Counted from the stretch's first letter, positions 47,015 through 57,928 are shown. The stretch is DNA of 64,000 nucleotides from Erwinia pyri (GCF_030758455.1 NZ_CP132353.1:3100001-3164000); one strand, 5' to 3'. Made by a program: numbers and translations. Notes: a model not told the origin generated them from the sequence alone.

Positions 47015-48094
47015 CTACCTTATGGCGTTATAAGATGAGGCGATAATTGATACGCTTTTGATCTGGGCATAGAGCCACATGCCCGGTTTAATCATCAGCT
47101 CATCGCGAGCCCAGGGGGTGATCCGCGCCCACAGCTCGCTCTGCCCTACCATCAGCTTCACCTCTATCTGATCCTCTATCTCCAGCAGTTCCGCTACTTG
47201 GGCTGGCACCACGTTGCGAATGCTGCTGTTGACCGGCGGCTGAAGCACCAGCGACACGTCAGCGGACTGAATGCGCAGGCGCAGCGGCGTTTTGGGCGGA
47301 GCATCCACCCGGCTGACCCAGATATGCTGATCGCCCAGCGAAAGCGCGGTCATCGCATAGTGCGGATGGTGCTCAAGCACCTGAACCCGCATCACGCTGC
47401 TCTGATCCGCTCGCGGCAGCCAGGGCCGCATTGCGCTGCTGGCCCACACTTTTTCAACTGTGCCCAACGCTTTCACGCTGCCGTTGTCCAGCACCAGCAC
47501 GTTGTCCGCCAGCTGAAGGATCTCCTCCAGGCTGTGGCTGACATAGAGAATGGGCACATCCACCGTTTTTGCCAGCTTCTGCAGGTAAGGCAGCAGCTCA
47601 CGCTTGCGGGGCAGATCCAGCGAGGCCAGCGGCTCGTCCATCAGCAGGATTTCCGGCGCCGTCAGCAAGGCGCGCCCAATCGCCACCCGCTGCTTTTCAC
47701 CGCCGGATAACGAGGCGGGAAAACGCGTCAGCAGCGCTTCGATGCCCAGCAATTTCACCAGCGTCTCAAATTCGGCACGCATGCTTTTTGCCATGCCATA
47801 TTCAAGATTACCGCGGACGCGATAATGGGGAAACAGTCGCGCATCCTGAAATACATAGCCGACCCGGCGCTTTTCCGGCGGAAGGTAGACGGCGTTTTCC
47901 GCATCGCTCAGCACCCGGCCATTAAGCTTAATACTCCCCTGCTGCGGTGTTGTCAGTCCGCCAATAGCATTAATCAGCGAGCTCTTACCCGCGCCGGAAA
48001 CGCCAAAAATCGCGGTGATACCTCTGGCGGGAAGCTGTGCATTCAGAGTCAGCTTGTGGTCGCCAAGCTGCTGCGTAAAATTAAGTTCCAGCAT
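47015..48094 (-). CDS. modC: Molybdate ABC transporter ATP-binding protein
   Basis: ATPase of the molybdate importer, 359 residues. Walker A is [10 protein letters not shown], signature [16 protein letters not shown] and Walker [13 protein letters not shown]. The C-terminal MOP/TOBE domain that binds oxyanion is [16 protein letters not shown] and after. ATG 48094 (MLELNF) shares one base with the modB stop (TAATG). The protein ends slightly longer than in E. coli (352). Part of modABC. Confidence 0.97.
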   Translation of the reverse strand: MLELNFTQQLGDHKLTLNAQLPARGITAIFGVSGAGKSSLINAIGGLTTPQQGSIKLNGRVLSDAENAVYLPPEKRRVGYVFQDARLFPHYRVRGNLEYGMAKSMRAEFETLVKLLGIEALLTRFPASLSGGEKQRVAIGRALLTAPEILLMDEPLASLDLPRKRELLPYLQKLAKTVDVPILYVSHSLEEILQLADNVLVLDNGSVKALGTVEKVWASSAMRPWLPRADQSSVMRVQVLEHHPHYAMTALSLGDQHIWVSRVDAPPKTPLRLRIQSADVSLVLQPPVNSSIRNVVPAQVAELLEIEDQIEVKLMVGQSELWARITPWARDELMIKPGMWLYAQIKSVSIIASSYNAIR

Positions 48095-48783
48095 TATAAC
48101 CCCAGCCGTTTCCGGCCCCAGCGGGCCAGCCATTCAGAGATCAGCAGTGAACAGAGCGCCAGCACAATGGCTATCACACAGAGGCGTGCCGCTGCGCCTT
48201 CCGCGCCGGGCGTTTCAATCAGGGTGTACATCGCAGAGGGCAGCGTTCGGGTTTCACCCGGTATATTGGAAACAAAGGTGATGGTTGCGCCAAACTCCCC
48301 CAGCGAGCGGGCGAAGGCGAGCACGGTTCCGGCAATGATGCCGGGCAGCGTCAGCGGCAGCGTGATGGTGAAGAAGACTCGCCAGCGACCCGCGCCCAGC
48401 GTGCGGGCAGCCAGCTCCAGTTTGCTGTCGACGCCTTCCAGCGCCAGCCGTATCGCTCTGACCATCAGTGGGAAGGCGATAACTGCTGAAGCGAGCGCCG
48501 CGCCGCGCCAGCTAAAAGCGAAGGTAAAACCGAACCAGTCGTAAAGGTATTCACCAATAAAACCGCGACGGCCAAAACTGGTCAGCAACAGGTAGCCCAC
48601 CACCACTGGCGGCAGCACCAGCGGCAGATGGATCACACTGTCCAGCACGGTTTTGCCGGGAAAACGGCAGCGCACTAATACCCAGGCCATCAGGATCCCG
48701 AAGGGCAGACTAAAGAGAACCGCCACCGAGGCGACTTTCAGGCTGAGTGCTACGGCCTGCCATTCGGGGTCACTGAGGATCAT
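48094..48783 (-). CDS. modB: Molybdate ABC transporter permease
   Basis: Inner-membrane permease of 229 residues with about five helices. The EAA loop contacting ModC is [27 protein letters not shown]. It matches E. coli ModB in length and sequence ([18 protein letters not shown]). It overlaps modA by four bases and modC by one. Confidence 0.97.
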   Translation of the reverse strand: MILSDPEWQAVALSLKVASVAVLFSLPFGILMAWVLVRCRFPGKTVLDSVIHLPLVLPPVVVGYLLLTSFGRRGFIGEYLYDWFGFTFAFSWRGAALASAVIAFPLMVRAIRLALEGVDSKLELAARTLGAGRWRVFFTITLPLTLPGIIAGTVLAFARSLGEFGATITFVSNIPGETRTLPSAMYTLIETPGAEGAAARLCVIAIVLALCSLLISEWLARWGRKRLGL

Positions 48784-49550
48784 GATTCAGGCGTAAATCC
48801 ATATCGTTTGAACACGGCCGCAGCTTCCGGCCCTTTCAGGTAGTTATAGAAGGCGGTGACGGTGGCAGAATTATGATCTTTCACCATCGCCATCGGGTAT
48901 TCAACCGGCTTGTGGCTCTTCTCCGGGAAGGTACCCACTACCGTGACTTTTTTACTGGCAATGGCATCAGAGCCGTAAACGATGCCATAAGGCGCTTCGT
49001 TACGCTCTACCAGCGCCAGGGCAACGCGCACGCTGTTTCCCGGCGCAAGCTGCGAAGAGAGGGTATCCCAGGCACCCAGCTTCTGTAACGCCTCTTTGGC
49101 GTAGATACCGGCCGGAACGTGGTCGGGATCGCCCACCGACAAACGCTGCCCTTTCAGCAGGCTTTTCCAGTCGGTATTTTCAGAGAGGGTCACCTGCTGC
49201 GGCTTGCTTTCTGTTGGCGCCACCAGCACCAGCTCGTTGCCCAACAGGGTAAAACGGCTGGCTTCATCGATAGTTTTCTTCTGTGCGGCGTAATCCATCC
49301 ACTGCTGATCCGCAGAGATAAACAGATCTGCGGGCGCGCCCTGCTCTAGCTGACGAGCTAATGTGGAAGAGGAGGCGAAGGAAGAGACAATCTTCACCTC
49401 TTTGCCCTGCTGATACTGGTCGGCGATCTCCTGCAGGGCATTAGTCAGGGAGGCGGCAGCAAACACGGTAATCTTCTCTGCGGCGGTCGCCTGCCCCGCC
49501 AGGCATGAAAGCGTAGCGGCCACAAATATATGACGTAATGGTACAGACAT
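48780..49550 (-). CDS. modA: Molybdate-binding periplasmic protein
   Basis: Periplasmic binding protein of 256 residues for molybdate or tungstate. Signal peptide about 1-23 (ending ATA). Ligand-contacting motifs: VFAAASLTNAL, SFASSSTLARQLEQGAPAD and EAPYGIVYGSDA. ATG 49550 follows TCTGGAGAAGACC. Transcription of modABC is repressed by ModE-molybdate through the operator just upstream. Confidence 0.97.
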   Translation of the reverse strand: MSVPLRHIFVAATLSCLAGQATAAEKITVFAAASLTNALQEIADQYQQGKEVKIVSSFASSSTLARQLEQGAPADLFISADQQWMDYAAQKKTIDEASRFTLLGNELVLVAPTESKPQQVTLSENTDWKSLLKGQRLSVGDPDHVPAGIYAKEALQKLGAWDTLSSQLAPGNSVRVALALVERNEAPYGIVYGSDAIASKKVTVVGTFPEKSHKPVEYPMAMVKDHNSATVTAFYNYLKGPEAAAVFKRYGFTPES

Positions 49551-49566
49551 GGTCTTCTCCAGAGGT

Positions 49567-49592
49567 TCGTTATGTAGGTTGTAATATAACGA
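49567..49592 (-). promoter_or_regulatory. ModE operator of modABC
   Basis: Inverted arms TCGTTAT (49567-49573) and ATAACGA (49586-49592) around TGTAGGTTGTA-like DNA. It reads on the minus strand almost as the E. coli modA operator (CGTTATATT then CCTACATAACG). It ends 17 bases before the modA start. The modE gene itself is nearby on the other strand. Confidence 0.92.
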
Positions 49593-49651
49593 TTTTAGTT
49601 ACCCTGTCATGAAGTTTATCGGCACAAAGCGGGAAAAAGTTAAGCGGGGAA

Positions 49652-49684
49652 GAAAAAAACGTACGCCCGGCAGGCGCCGGGCGT
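49652..49684 (-). terminator. Intrinsic terminator of acrZ
   Basis: On the minus strand ACGCCCGGC, loop GCCT, GCCGGGCGT (49663-49684), then ACG and seven T residues. A strong terminator right after acrZ. Confidence 0.93.
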
Positions 49685-49695
49685 AGCAGAAGAGA

Positions 49696-49848
49696 TTACT
49701 GACGGGTTTTTGCTGGTTGCTCTTTCGAATGACCAATTTTGGAAATCACGTTGAACACTTCACCCAGACCGTAAATCAGGCCAAGGATAATCGCCATCAC
49801 CACAGGAACCATCAGGATAGCTTCACCCAGACCAATAAGTAATTCCAT
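49696..49848 (-). CDS. acrZ: AcrZ, small accessory protein of the AcrAB-TolC pump
   Basis: Small membrane protein of 50 residues, read directly from the sequence: [20 protein letters not shown] and on to [18 protein letters not shown]. It is a single helix that binds AcrB and alters its substrate range. It matches E. coli AcrZ (49 residues) in the core [17 protein letters not shown]. Two tandem ATGs stand at 49851 and 49848; GGAGG is best spaced for the second. Its place between modE and modA is as in E. coli. Confidence 0.95.
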   Translation of the reverse strand: MELLIGLGEAILMVPVVMAIILGLIYGLGEVFNVISKIGHSKEQPAKTRQ

Positions 49849-50005
49849 CATAGGAGCCTCCATTGATGAGCTGGAAAAAAACCATTGTATCTACAGCGGA
49901 AAAAAGTGCACTGCCCTTTTTGTGCGTTTTACCTGTTTTTACGCCCGGCAGGCACAAAGGTGTACACTTCCCCCTATTCCTATTCTTGCCGGAGCGAGCG
50001 CGACT

Positions 50006-50785
50006 ATGCAGGCTGAACTTTCCCTGATCCTGAAACTACAACAGCGGCTGTTTGCAGACCCAAGACGTATCGAACTGCTTAAGCAGGTGCAGCAGACTGG
50101 CTCAATCAGCCAGGGCGCCAAACTGGCCGGTATCAGCTATAAAAGCGCCTGGGATGCGATTAACGAAATGAACACCCTGGCGGACCGCACCCTGGTGGAA
50201 CGGGCCACCGGCGGCAAAGGCGGCGGCGGTGCGCAGGTCACCCCCTATGGCGAGCGTCTGATCCAGCTGTTTGCGCTGCTGGAACAGATTCAGCAGAAAG
50301 CGTTTGATGTGCTCCAGGATGAGGTCCCGCTGGGCAGCTTGCTCGGGGCAATTGCCCGCTTCTCGCTGCAAACCAGCGCGCGTAATCAGCTCTTTGGCAC
50401 CGTTAGCGAACGCGACACGCAGGCTGTAGTGCAGCACGTTGAGGTTTTGCTGGCCGACGGCAGCACCAGGATTAAGGCCGCGGTGACCGAAACCAGCGCT
50501 AACCGGCTGGCGCTGACCAGCGGCAAAGAGGTGCTGGTGCTGATCAAAGCGCCGTGGATTGATGTCACTCCCCACCCTTCAGAGGCGGAGAATCAGCTTG
50601 GCGGTACTGTCAGCCAGATCGAAAAAGGCGAGACGCAGAGTGAGGTACTGGTCGCCCTGCCCGGCGGAGAAACGCTGTGCGCCACCCTGCCCAATGAACG
50701 GGTCAGTGAACAACAGCTCGAGCAGGGCATGGCGGTGACAGCACATTTCAACGCCGATAAAGTCATTATCGCCACGCTGCTCTGA
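50006..50785 (+). CDS. modE: Molybdate-responsive transcriptional regulator
   Basis: LysR-like winged-helix dimer of 259 residues that binds molybdate and represses modABC. The HTH is in TGSISQGAKLAGISYKSAWDAINEMN, followed by the linker RATGGKGGGGA. Two MOP domains follow (about 125-190 and 200-259), with ARNQLFGTVSERDTQAVVQHVEVLLADG. ATG 50006 matches the E. coli start (MQAELSLILKLQQ); the preceding open frame is not conserved. Confidence 0.97.
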   Translation: MQAELSLILKLQQRLFADPRRIELLKQVQQTGSISQGAKLAGISYKSAWDAINEMNTLADRTLVERATGGKGGGGAQVTPYGERLIQLFALLEQIQQKAFDVLQDEVPLGSLLGAIARFSLQTSARNQLFGTVSERDTQAVVQHVEVLLADGSTRIKAAVTETSANRLALTSGKEVLVLIKAPWIDVTPHPSEAENQLGGTVSQIEKGETQSEVLVALPGGETLCATLPNERVSEQQLEQGMAVTAHFNADKVIIATLL

Positions 50786-50860
50786 ATCTCACCGCCTGAT
50801 TTGACAACCAGCACGTCAGGGTTTAATAGTTTCGGTACAGTGCAAAAAATGGAATGAAAA

Positions 50861-52342
50861 ATGGCAACGTTGCATATTTCGCAAGGCACGTTTCACCTTA
50901 GCGATACCCGAACCCTTACCCTTGATGACCTGACTCTGCAGGCTGGCGAAAGCTGGGCTTTTGTCGGTGCCAACGGCAGCGGTAAATCCTCTCTGGCTCG
51001 CGTGCTGGCGGGCGAACTGAAAAAGGCTAAAGGCGAGCTGAGCAGCAGCTTCGTTCGTCCGGTGCGTCTTTCGCTGGAACAGCTGCAAAAGCTGGTGGCG
51101 CAGGAGTGGGAACGAAATAATACCGACCTGCTCAGCCCCGGCGAAGAGGATACAGGCCGCACCACTGCCGACATCATTCAGGAAGAAACGGTCGATCCTG
51201 AACGTTGCCAGCAGCTGGCGGCGCTGTTTGGCATCACCCGCCTGCTGGATCGCCGTTTTAAATATCTCTCTACCGGCGAAACCCGTAAAACACTGCTGTG
51301 CCAGACGCTGATGGCACAGCCCGATTTGCTGGTGCTGGATGAACCCTTTGATGGACTGGACGTCGCCTCACGCGCGAACCTTGCCCAGGTGCTGGCGGAG
51401 CTTCACCAGCAGAACTGCACCCTGGTGCTGGTGCTGAACCGCTTTGATGATATCCCTGACTTTATCGACAACGTTGGCGTACTGGCTGAATGCACGCTGA
51501 CGCATGTTGGGCCGCGCAAAGCGATCCTTGCAGAGGCGCTGGTAGCGCAACTGGCCCACAGCGAACAGCTTACCGGCATGACGCTTCCCGAGCCTGACGA
51601 TGCCTCGCTCAAGCCGCAGCTGGCCGCAGATGCCTCGCTTATCGTGCTGCGCGACGGCGTGGTCTCCTACAATGAGAAACCCATTCTCAATCACCTCAGC
51701 TGGGAAGTGAAGCCGGGCCAGCACTGGCAGATTATCGGGCCAAACGGCGCCGGTAAATCCACGCTGCTGAGTCTGGTGACCGGCGATCATCCGCAGGGCT
51801 ACAGCAACGATTTAACGCTGTTTGGCCGCCGACGCGGCAGCGGTGAAACTATCTGGGATATCAAACAGCATATTGGCTATGTCAGCAGCAGCCTGCATCT
51901 GGATTACCGCGTCAGCAGCAGCGTGCGCAACGTGATCCTCTCCGGCTACTTCGACTCAATCGGCATCTATCAGGCGGTATCGGATCGGCAGCAGTCGCTG
52001 GCCCGGCAGTGGCTGCAGCTGTTGGGCATGGAAAAGCTGGCGGAAGCGCCGTTTCATGGTCTCTCCTGGGGCCAGCAGCGGCTGGTGCTGATTGCCCGCG
52101 CGCTGGTAAAACATCCGGCGCTGCTGATCCTTGACGAGCCGTTACAGGGGCTGGATCCGATCAACCGCCAGCTGGTGCGCCGCTTTATCGATGTGCTGAT
52201 TGCGGAAGGCGAAACGCAACTGCTGTTTGTTTCGCATCATGCAGAAGATGCGCCGCACTGCATCACGCATCGCCTGACCTTTCTCTCTGACGGCGAGAGC
52301 TATCGCTACCAGAGTGAGGCGCTGACTCAGGAAGCGCGCTGA
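50861..52342 (+). CDS. modF: ModF, duplicated ABC ATPase
   Basis: Protein of 493 residues with two ABC cassettes and no membrane part. The first has GANGSGKSSLARVL, LSTGETRKTLL and LVLDEPFDGLD. The second has GPNGAGKSTLLSLV, LSWGQQRLVLIARAL and LILDEPLQGLD. It follows modE by 75 bases, as in E. coli. Mutants of E. coli modF have no clear molybdate defect, and the function is unsettled. It resembles energy-coupling or DNA-linked ABC proteins such as PhrA. Confidence 0.95.
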   Translation: MATLHISQGTFHLSDTRTLTLDDLTLQAGESWAFVGANGSGKSSLARVLAGELKKAKGELSSSFVRPVRLSLEQLQKLVAQEWERNNTDLLSPGEEDTGRTTADIIQEETVDPERCQQLAALFGITRLLDRRFKYLSTGETRKTLLCQTLMAQPDLLVLDEPFDGLDVASRANLAQVLAELHQQNCTLVLVLNRFDDIPDFIDNVGVLAECTLTHVGPRKAILAEALVAQLAHSEQLTGMTLPEPDDASLKPQLAADASLIVLRDGVVSYNEKPILNHLSWEVKPGQHWQIIGPNGAGKSTLLSLVTGDHPQGYSNDLTLFGRRRGSGETIWDIKQHIGYVSSSLHLDYRVSSSVRNVILSGYFDSIGIYQAVSDRQQSLARQWLQLLGMEKLAEAPFHGLSWGQQRLVLIARALVKHPALLILDEPLQGLDPINRQLVRRFIDVLIAEGETQLLFVSHHAEDAPHCITHRLTFLSDGESYRYQSEALTQEAR

Positions 52343-52554
52343 TAACCGGGCGGCCAGAAAACAGCGCTGGCCGCCATTTCGCCCTTTTCTGAAAATTCTT
52401 TTCTCCTGCCTGTTACCCCTGGCTGCCGATAAACCGCGCCACCCCCACTCCGGCCGGACTTTTTTCATGTAACCGCTACCACTAAAATATCGTTCCCGTT
52501 ATTCAGGCATGGATTTTTTTGCCATCTTTACTGAGAGTTCGGATTATTCAGCTT

Positions 52555-52570
52555 GTGTAAACGATTCCAT
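52555..52570 (+). promoter_or_regulatory. GalR/GalS operator before galT
   Basis: GTGTAAACGATTCCAT differs from the E. coli external gal operator GTGTAAACGATTCCAC by one base. It lies 91 bases before galT in a 318-base gap after modF that holds the gal promoter region. No complete CRP site is obvious to me. Confidence 0.88.
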
Positions 52571-52660
52571 TTATCCAGACTTGATCACGCTTTATTCTCC
52601 CGCGCTGTGCTATTTTTCTTTAAGGCTATCGACGCATAAAGAAGGTTATCAGGACTCAAC

Positions 52661-53707
52661 ATGCAAAAATTTAATCCGGTCGATCACCCGCATCGCCGCT
52701 ATAACCCACTGTCCGATCAGTGGATTCTGGTCTCTCCTCACCGCGCTAAACGCCCGTGGCAAGGCGCGCAGGAGACCGCTTCCCAGGAAAAACTGCCCGC
52801 TCACGACCCGGACTGCTTCCTTTGTCCTGGCAACACCCGCGTGACCGGTGATAAGAACCCCGATTACACCAATACCTACGTTTTTACCAACGACTTTGCC
52901 GCGCTGATGACCGACACGCCAGACGCGCCAGAAAGTGAAGATATTCTGATGCGCTGCGAGAGCGCCCGCGGCACCAGCCGGGTTATCTGCTTCTCGCCCG
53001 ATCACAGTAAAACGCTGCCGGAGCTGACGCTCTCCAATCTGGAGCAGGTAGTACGCACCTGGCAGGAACAGACCGCCGATTTGGGTCAGCACTATCCCTG
53101 GGTGCAGGTTTTCGAGAACAAAGGCGCGGCGATGGGCTGCTCTAACCCGCATCCGCATGGCCAGGTCTGGGCCAACAGCTTCCTGCCAAACGAAGCCCAA
53201 CGCGAAGACGATCTGCAGCGCGATTATTTTGCGCAGCACGGCTCGCCGATGCTGGTGGATTACACCGCCCGCGAGCTGAAAGATGGCAGCCGTACCGTGG
53301 TGGAAACTGAACACTGGCTGGCCGTGGTGCCGTGGTGGGCGGCCTGGCCGTTTGAAACGCTGCTGCTGCCGAAGGCGCATATCAAACGTCTGGTCGATTT
53401 GAGTGATGCCCAACGCGTCGATCTGGCGCTGGCGCTGAAAAAACTCACCAGCCGTTATGACAACCTGTTCCAGTGCTCCTTCCCCTACTCCATGGGCTGG
53501 CATGGCGCGCCGTTTAATGGTGAAGCCAACGACCACTGGCAACTGCACGCTCACTTCTATCCGCCGCTGTTGCGTTCCGCCACGGTGCGAAAATTTATGG
53601 TGGGCTATGAGATGCTGGCAGAAACCCAGCGCGACTTAACCGCGGAACAGGCAGCTGAACGCCTGCGTTCCGTCAGTGATATTCATTTCCGCGAGACGGG
53701 AGCATAA
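52661..53707 (+). CDS. galT: Galactose-1-phosphate uridylyltransferase
   Basis: Enzyme of 348 residues of the Leloir pathway that exchanges galactose-1-phosphate with UDP-glucose. The active-site HPH is at His164 and His166 ([13 protein letters not shown]), and zinc ligands include the Cys pair CFLCPGN. It is first gene of the operon here; in E. coli galE precedes it. galK begins two bases after its stop. Confidence 0.97.
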   Translation: MQKFNPVDHPHRRYNPLSDQWILVSPHRAKRPWQGAQETASQEKLPAHDPDCFLCPGNTRVTGDKNPDYTNTYVFTNDFAALMTDTPDAPESEDILMRCESARGTSRVICFSPDHSKTLPELTLSNLEQVVRTWQEQTADLGQHYPWVQVFENKGAAMGCSNPHPHGQVWANSFLPNEAQREDDLQRDYFAQHGSPMLVDYTARELKDGSRTVVETEHWLAVVPWWAAWPFETLLLPKAHIKRLVDLSDAQRVDLALALKKLTSRYDNLFQCSFPYSMGWHGAPFNGEANDHWQLHAHFYPPLLRSATVRKFMVGYEMLAETQRDLTAEQAAERLRSVSDIHFRETGA

Positions 53708-53709
53708 CA

Positions 53710-54858
53710 ATGACCTTACAGACTCTGACCCACCAGATTTTCAGCGACGCTTTTGGCTACGCCGCCGACCACACCATTCAGGCGCCAGGCCGCGTCAATC
53801 TGATTGGTGAACATACCGATTACAATGACGGGTTTGTTCTCCCCTGCGCTATCGACTATCAGACGGTTATCGCCTGTGCCAGACGTGACGACCGTCAGGT
53901 TCGCGTTATCGCGGCAGATTACGATAATCAGCAGGATATTTTCTCGCTTGATGAGCCGATTGAACCGCTGAAGGATCAGATGTGGGCCAATTATGTGCGC
54001 GGCGTGGTTAAGCACCTGCTGAAGCGTAATCAGGACTTTGGCGGCGTAGATATGGTTATCGCCGGAGACGTGCCGCAGGGTGCCGGCCTCAGCTCCTCTG
54101 CTTCACTGGAAGTGGCGGTAGGTACCGTGTTCCAGCAGCTCTATCAGCTGCCGTTAGAGGGCGCGGAGATTGCGGTCAACGGTCAGGAAGCGGAGAACCA
54201 GTTTGTCGGCTGTAACTGCGGCATTATGGATCAGCTGATTTCCGCGCTGGGCAAAAAAGATCACGCCATGCTGCTGGACTGCCGCACGCTGGGCACGCGC
54301 CCCGTGCCGATGCCGGAAGATATTGCGGTGGTGATCATCAATACTAACTTCCGCCGCAGTCTGGTCGGCAGCGAGTACAACGTCCGTCGCGAACAGTGCG
54401 AAGCGGGCGCTAAGTTCTTCGGTCAGACCTCTCTGCGTGACGTGAAGCTTGAGCAGTTCCAGGCTCAGGAAGCGAGCCTGGATCCGATGGTGGCGAAACG
54501 CGTGCGCCACGTGCTCACCGAGAATGCCCGTACGCTGGAAGCCGCCGACGTGCTGGCAAAAGGCGATCTGGCCAGAATGGCGGTATTGATGGCGGAGTCG
54601 CACGCTTCAATGCGTGACGATTTTGAAATCACCGTTCCCCCTGTGGATACGCTGGTTGATATCGTCAAAGCGACTCTGGGCGATCGCGGCGGCGTGCGCA
54701 TGACCGGTGGCGGTTTCGGCGGTTGCGTGGTGGCGCTGATGCCGCTGGATCTGGTCGAGCAAGTCAAAGCGGCCGTGGTTGAGCAGTATGAAGCTAAATC
54801 GGGCATCAAAGAGACGTTTTACGTCTGCAAAGCATCAGAAGGAGCAGGCCTGTGCTGA
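53710..54858 (+). CDS. galK: Galactokinase
   Basis: GHMP-family kinase of 382 residues that makes galactose-1-phosphate. The N-terminal galactose-binding signature is [21 protein letters not shown], the ATP loop is [17 protein letters not shown], and motif 3 is [13 protein letters not shown]. Start immediately after galT; the stop overlaps the galM GTG by seven bases. Confidence 0.97.
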   Translation: MTLQTLTHQIFSDAFGYAADHTIQAPGRVNLIGEHTDYNDGFVLPCAIDYQTVIACARRDDRQVRVIAADYDNQQDIFSLDEPIEPLKDQMWANYVRGVVKHLLKRNQDFGGVDMVIAGDVPQGAGLSSSASLEVAVGTVFQQLYQLPLEGAEIAVNGQEAENQFVGCNCGIMDQLISALGKKDHAMLLDCRTLGTRPVPMPEDIAVVIINTNFRRSLVGSEYNVRREQCEAGAKFFGQTSLRDVKLEQFQAQEASLDPMVAKRVRHVLTENARTLEAADVLAKGDLARMAVLMAESHASMRDDFEITVPPVDTLVDIVKATLGDRGGVRMTGGGFGGCVVALMPLDLVEQVKAAVVEQYEAKSGIKETFYVCKASEGAGLC

Positions 54859-55889
54859 CAGAACAAACTTCCCATGCGCCTGACGGCCAGCCGTGGCACC
54901 TCACCACGCTGCGCAACGCGGGCGGCATGGTGGTAACGTTTATGGACTGGGGCGCCACCTGGCTCTCCGCGCGCGTGCCGATGAAAGATGGACACGTCCG
55001 TGAAGCCCTTCTGGGCTGCGCCACGCCCGCAGATTACCTGAAGCAGACGGCCTACCTGGGGGCGACCGTAGGACGCTATGCCAACCGCATCGCTAACGCC
55101 ACCTTCAGCCGGGAAGGCAAAACCTGGACGCTGGCCGCCAATCAAGGGCCGCATCAGCTGCACGGCGGCCCGCAGGGATTCCACAACCGTCGCTGGCAGA
55201 TTGTGCGTCAGGCAGAACAGGAGGTGGAGTACCAGCTGGACTCGTCAGATGACGATCAGGGCTATCCGGGCAACCTGCTGGTTACCCTGCTCTATCGTCT
55301 GGAAGATGACAACACGCTCACCATTCAGTATCACGCCACTTGCGATCGGGCCTGTCCGGTTAATCTCACCAATCATGCCTACTTCAACCTTGATGCGCAG
55401 CATGGCGATGCGCGCGGTCATAAACTTCAGCTGCATGCAGATCGCTATCTGCCCGTCGACAGCGAAGGGATCCCTAATGCTGCGCTCAAAGAGGTGGCAG
55501 GTACCAGCTTTGATTTCCGTCAGCCAAAAACTGTGGCAGCAGAGTTCCTGCAGGATGAGGATCAGCGTGCCGTGAAGGGCTATGACCACGCTTTTTTACT
55601 CAGCCGCCATGATGAGGCTCAGCCTGCGGCTGAACTCTGGTCTGAGGATGGTCAGCTGCAGCTCACCGTATTTACCTCGGCGCCCGCGCTGCAATTTTAC
55701 ACCGGCAATTATCTGCAAGGGACTCCGGCTCGTGAGCAGGGCGTCTATACTGCGTTTCAGGGCATCGCACTGGAGAGCGAGTTTCTGCCTGACTCGCCAA
55801 ATCATCCGGAGTGGCCGCAGCCTGACTGCTGGCTGAAACCGGGTGAATCGTATCAGTCGGTGACGCGCTACCGCCTGACGGCGGTTTGA
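54852..55889 (+). CDS. galM: Aldose 1-epimerase (galactose mutarotase)
   Basis: Enzyme of 345 residues that interconverts alpha- and beta-galactose. Family marks: [27 protein letters not shown] with the catalytic His, and GYDHAFLLS, with the catalytic Glu in [18 protein letters not shown]. The start is GTG at 54852, with AAGGAG upstream, and overlaps galK. Last gene of galTKM. Confidence 0.96.
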   Translation: MLTEQTSHAPDGQPWHLTTLRNAGGMVVTFMDWGATWLSARVPMKDGHVREALLGCATPADYLKQTAYLGATVGRYANRIANATFSREGKTWTLAANQGPHQLHGGPQGFHNRRWQIVRQAEQEVEYQLDSSDDDQGYPGNLLVTLLYRLEDDNTLTIQYHATCDRACPVNLTNHAYFNLDAQHGDARGHKLQLHADRYLPVDSEGIPNAALKEVAGTSFDFRQPKTVAAEFLQDEDQRAVKGYDHAFLLSRHDEAQPAAELWSEDGQLQLTVFTSAPALQFYTGNYLQGTPAREQGVYTAFQGIALESEFLPDSPNHPEWPQPDCWLKPGESYQSVTRYRLTAV

Positions 55890-56046
55890 TACAGCGCATG
55901 AAAAACGCGCATCAGCGTCGTCACAGGCTTACGCGGTGCGCAGATTTCCGTTATGGTAATGGCCTGTAAAATTGCCGCCAGGGTGTGACGAGCAATTTCC
56001 GGTTTACCATTATCATAGAAACGTCAGATTATTAAGGAGTTAAGCT

Positions 56047-56799
56047 ATGGCTGTAACTAAGCTGGTTCTGGTACGTCACGGCGAAAGCCAGTGGAATAAT
56101 GAAAACCGCTTTACCGGTTGGTACGATGTGGACCTCTCCGATAAAGGCCGTACCGAAGCAAAAGCCGCAGGTCAGCTGCTGAAAAAAGAGGGCTTTACCT
56201 TCGATTTCGCTTATACCTCCGTGCTGAAACGTGCCATTCATACGCTGTGGAACATCCTGGACGAAGTGGATCAGGTCTGGCTGCCGGTTGAAAAATCCTG
56301 GCGTCTGAACGAGCGTCACTACGGTGCGCTGCAGGGTCTGGATAAAGCGGAAACCGCCAACAAATATGGTGACGAGCAGGTTAAGCAGTGGCGTCGCGGT
56401 TTTGCGGTTACCCCGCCAGAGCTGGATCGTGCCGATGAGCGCTTCCCCGGCCATGACCCACGTTATGCCAAACTGACCCCAGACCAGCTGCCTACCACCG
56501 AAAGCCTGGCGCTGACGATTGACCGCGTGCTGCCTTACTGGAACGACTCAATTCTGCCACGCATGAAAAGCGGCGAGAAAGTGATCATCGCAGCTCACGG
56601 TAACTCCCTGCGCGCGCTGGTGAAATATCTGGATAACATGAGTGAAGAAGAGATCCTTGAGCTGAATATCCCAACCGGCGTGCCGCTGGTTTATGAGTTC
56701 GACGAAAACTTCAAACCAATCAAACACTACTATCTGGGCGATGCTGACGAAATCGCTGCGAAAGCAGCGGCCGTGGCAAACCAGGGTAAAGCGAAGTAA
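56047..56799 (+). CDS. gpmA: 2,3-bisphosphoglycerate-dependent phosphoglycerate mutase
   Basis: Glycolytic enzyme of 250 residues. The phospho-histidine is His11 in [12 protein letters not shown], the second His is in [16 protein letters not shown], and [10 protein letters not shown] is conserved. Highly similar to E. coli GpmA. AAGGAGTTAAGCT precedes the ATG. Convergent with aroG across a strong terminator. Confidence 0.98.
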   Translation: MAVTKLVLVRHGESQWNNENRFTGWYDVDLSDKGRTEAKAAGQLLKKEGFTFDFAYTSVLKRAIHTLWNILDEVDQVWLPVEKSWRLNERHYGALQGLDKAETANKYGDEQVKQWRRGFAVTPPELDRADERFPGHDPRYAKLTPDQLPTTESLALTIDRVLPYWNDSILPRMKSGEKVIIAAHGNSLRALVKYLDNMSEEEILELNIPTGVPLVYEFDENFKPIKHYYLGDADEIAAKAAAVANQGKAK

Positions 56800-56831
56800 T
56801 ACTCCCCTTCATTGAAGAGAAGTTTCTGAGC

Positions 56832-56863
56832 AAAAAAAATCCGCCAGTTGGCGGATTTTTTAT
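56832..56863. terminator. Bidirectional intrinsic terminator between gpmA and aroG
   Basis: A-run, ATCCGCC (56839-56845), loop AGTT, GGCGGAT (56850-56856), T-run. Classic shape in both directions. Confidence 0.95.
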
Positions 56864-56875
56864 TTGGCCACTCTG

Positions 56876-57928
56876 CTAACCGCGACGGGTTTTCACTGCT
56901 TCTGCCAGCTGACGAAGCACGGTTTCAGTATCATTCCAGCCGATGCAGGCATCGGTCACGCTCTGACCGTAAACCAGCGGCTCGCCGCTCTCCAGATTCT
57001 GATTCCCTTCCACCAGATGGCTTTCAATCATCACGCCGATAATCGCTTTTTCACCCTCTGCAATCTGCTGCGCGACATCATCTGCTACCACCAGCTGCTT
57101 CTGAAACTGCTTGCTGCTGTTGGCATGGCTGAAGTCAATCATCACCTGCGGCTCCAGACCCGCCTTCTCAAGACCCGCTTTTACGGCATTGACGTGATGC
57201 GCGCTGTAGTTCGGCTCTTTACCGCCACGAAGGATAATATGGCAGTCGCCGTTACCGCTGGTCTCTACGATAGCGGAATGACCATACTTGGTGACCGAGA
57301 GGAAACAGTGTGGCGCGCTGGCGGCATTAATGGCATCGATAGCCACTTTAATGGTGCCATCGGTACCGTTCTTGAAGCCAACCGGACAGGAAAGCCCGGA
57401 CGAGAGCTCGCGGTGCACCTGAGATTCGGTGGTCCGTGCGCCAATTGCGCCCCAGCTCATCAGGTCAGCCATATACTGCGGGGTGATCATATCCAGGAAC
57501 TCACCCGCCGCAGGCAGGCCGGTGTCGTTGATATCAACCAGCAATTTACGGGCGATGCGCAAGCCGTCATTAATCTGATAGCTGCCGTCCATATGCGGAT
57601 CGTTAATCAGCCCTTTCCAGCCGACGGTGGTTCGCGGCTTTTCAAAATAGACTCGCATCACTACTTCCAGCGAATCGCTTAACTCTTCACGCAGCTTAAG
57701 CAGGCGCGCGGCATATTCTTTTGCCGCTGCGGTGTCATGAATAGAGCACGGGCCAATCACCACCAGTAAACGATCGTCCGTTTTTTTAAGAATATTATGA
57801 ATGGCCTGACGGGCATCGGAAACGGTCTTTGCCGCCATCTCCGTGGCAGGAAACTTTTCAAGCAGAGCAACAGGGGGGAGCAGTTCTTTTATCTCTTTGA
57901 TTCTTAAGTCATCATTCTGATAATTCAT
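56876..57928 (-). CDS. aroG: Phe-sensitive DAHP synthase
   Basis: 3-deoxy-7-phosphoheptulonate synthase of 350 residues, entry to the shikimate pathway; the AroG type is fed back by phenylalanine. It begins MNYQNDDLRIKEIKELLPPV, with the metal/PEP motifs VIGPCSIHD, KPRTTVGWKGLINDP and VMIDFSHANSSKQ. Start 57928 aligns with E. coli AroG; the 11-residue upstream frame is not conserved. It neighbours ybgS, as in E. coli. Confidence 0.97.
   Translation of the reverse strand: MNYQNDDLRIKEIKELLPPVALLEKFPATEMAAKTVSDARQAIHNILKKTDDRLLVVIGPCSIHDTAAAKEYAARLLKLREELSDSLEVVMRVYFEKPRTTVGWKGLINDPHMDGSYQINDGLRIARKLLVDINDTGLPAAGEFLDMITPQYMADLMSWGAIGARTTESQVHRELSSGLSCPVGFKNGTDGTIKVAIDAINAASAPHCFLSVTKYGHSAIVETSGNGDCHIILRGGKEPNYSAHHVNAVKAGLEKAGLEPQVMIDFSHANSSKQFQKQLVVADDVAQQIAEGEKAIIGVMIESHLVEGNQNLESGEPLVYGQSVTDACIGWNDTETVLRQLAEAVKTRRG

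Noticed and set aside
52571..52600. CRP site next to the gal operator
   Set aside because: Only a half-site (GATCACG) is visible; the partner half does not fit TGTGA.
55950..56030. Possible Fur box before gpmA (TTACCATTATCATAG)
   Set aside because: Only one half matches the Fur consensus well; too weak to list as a site.
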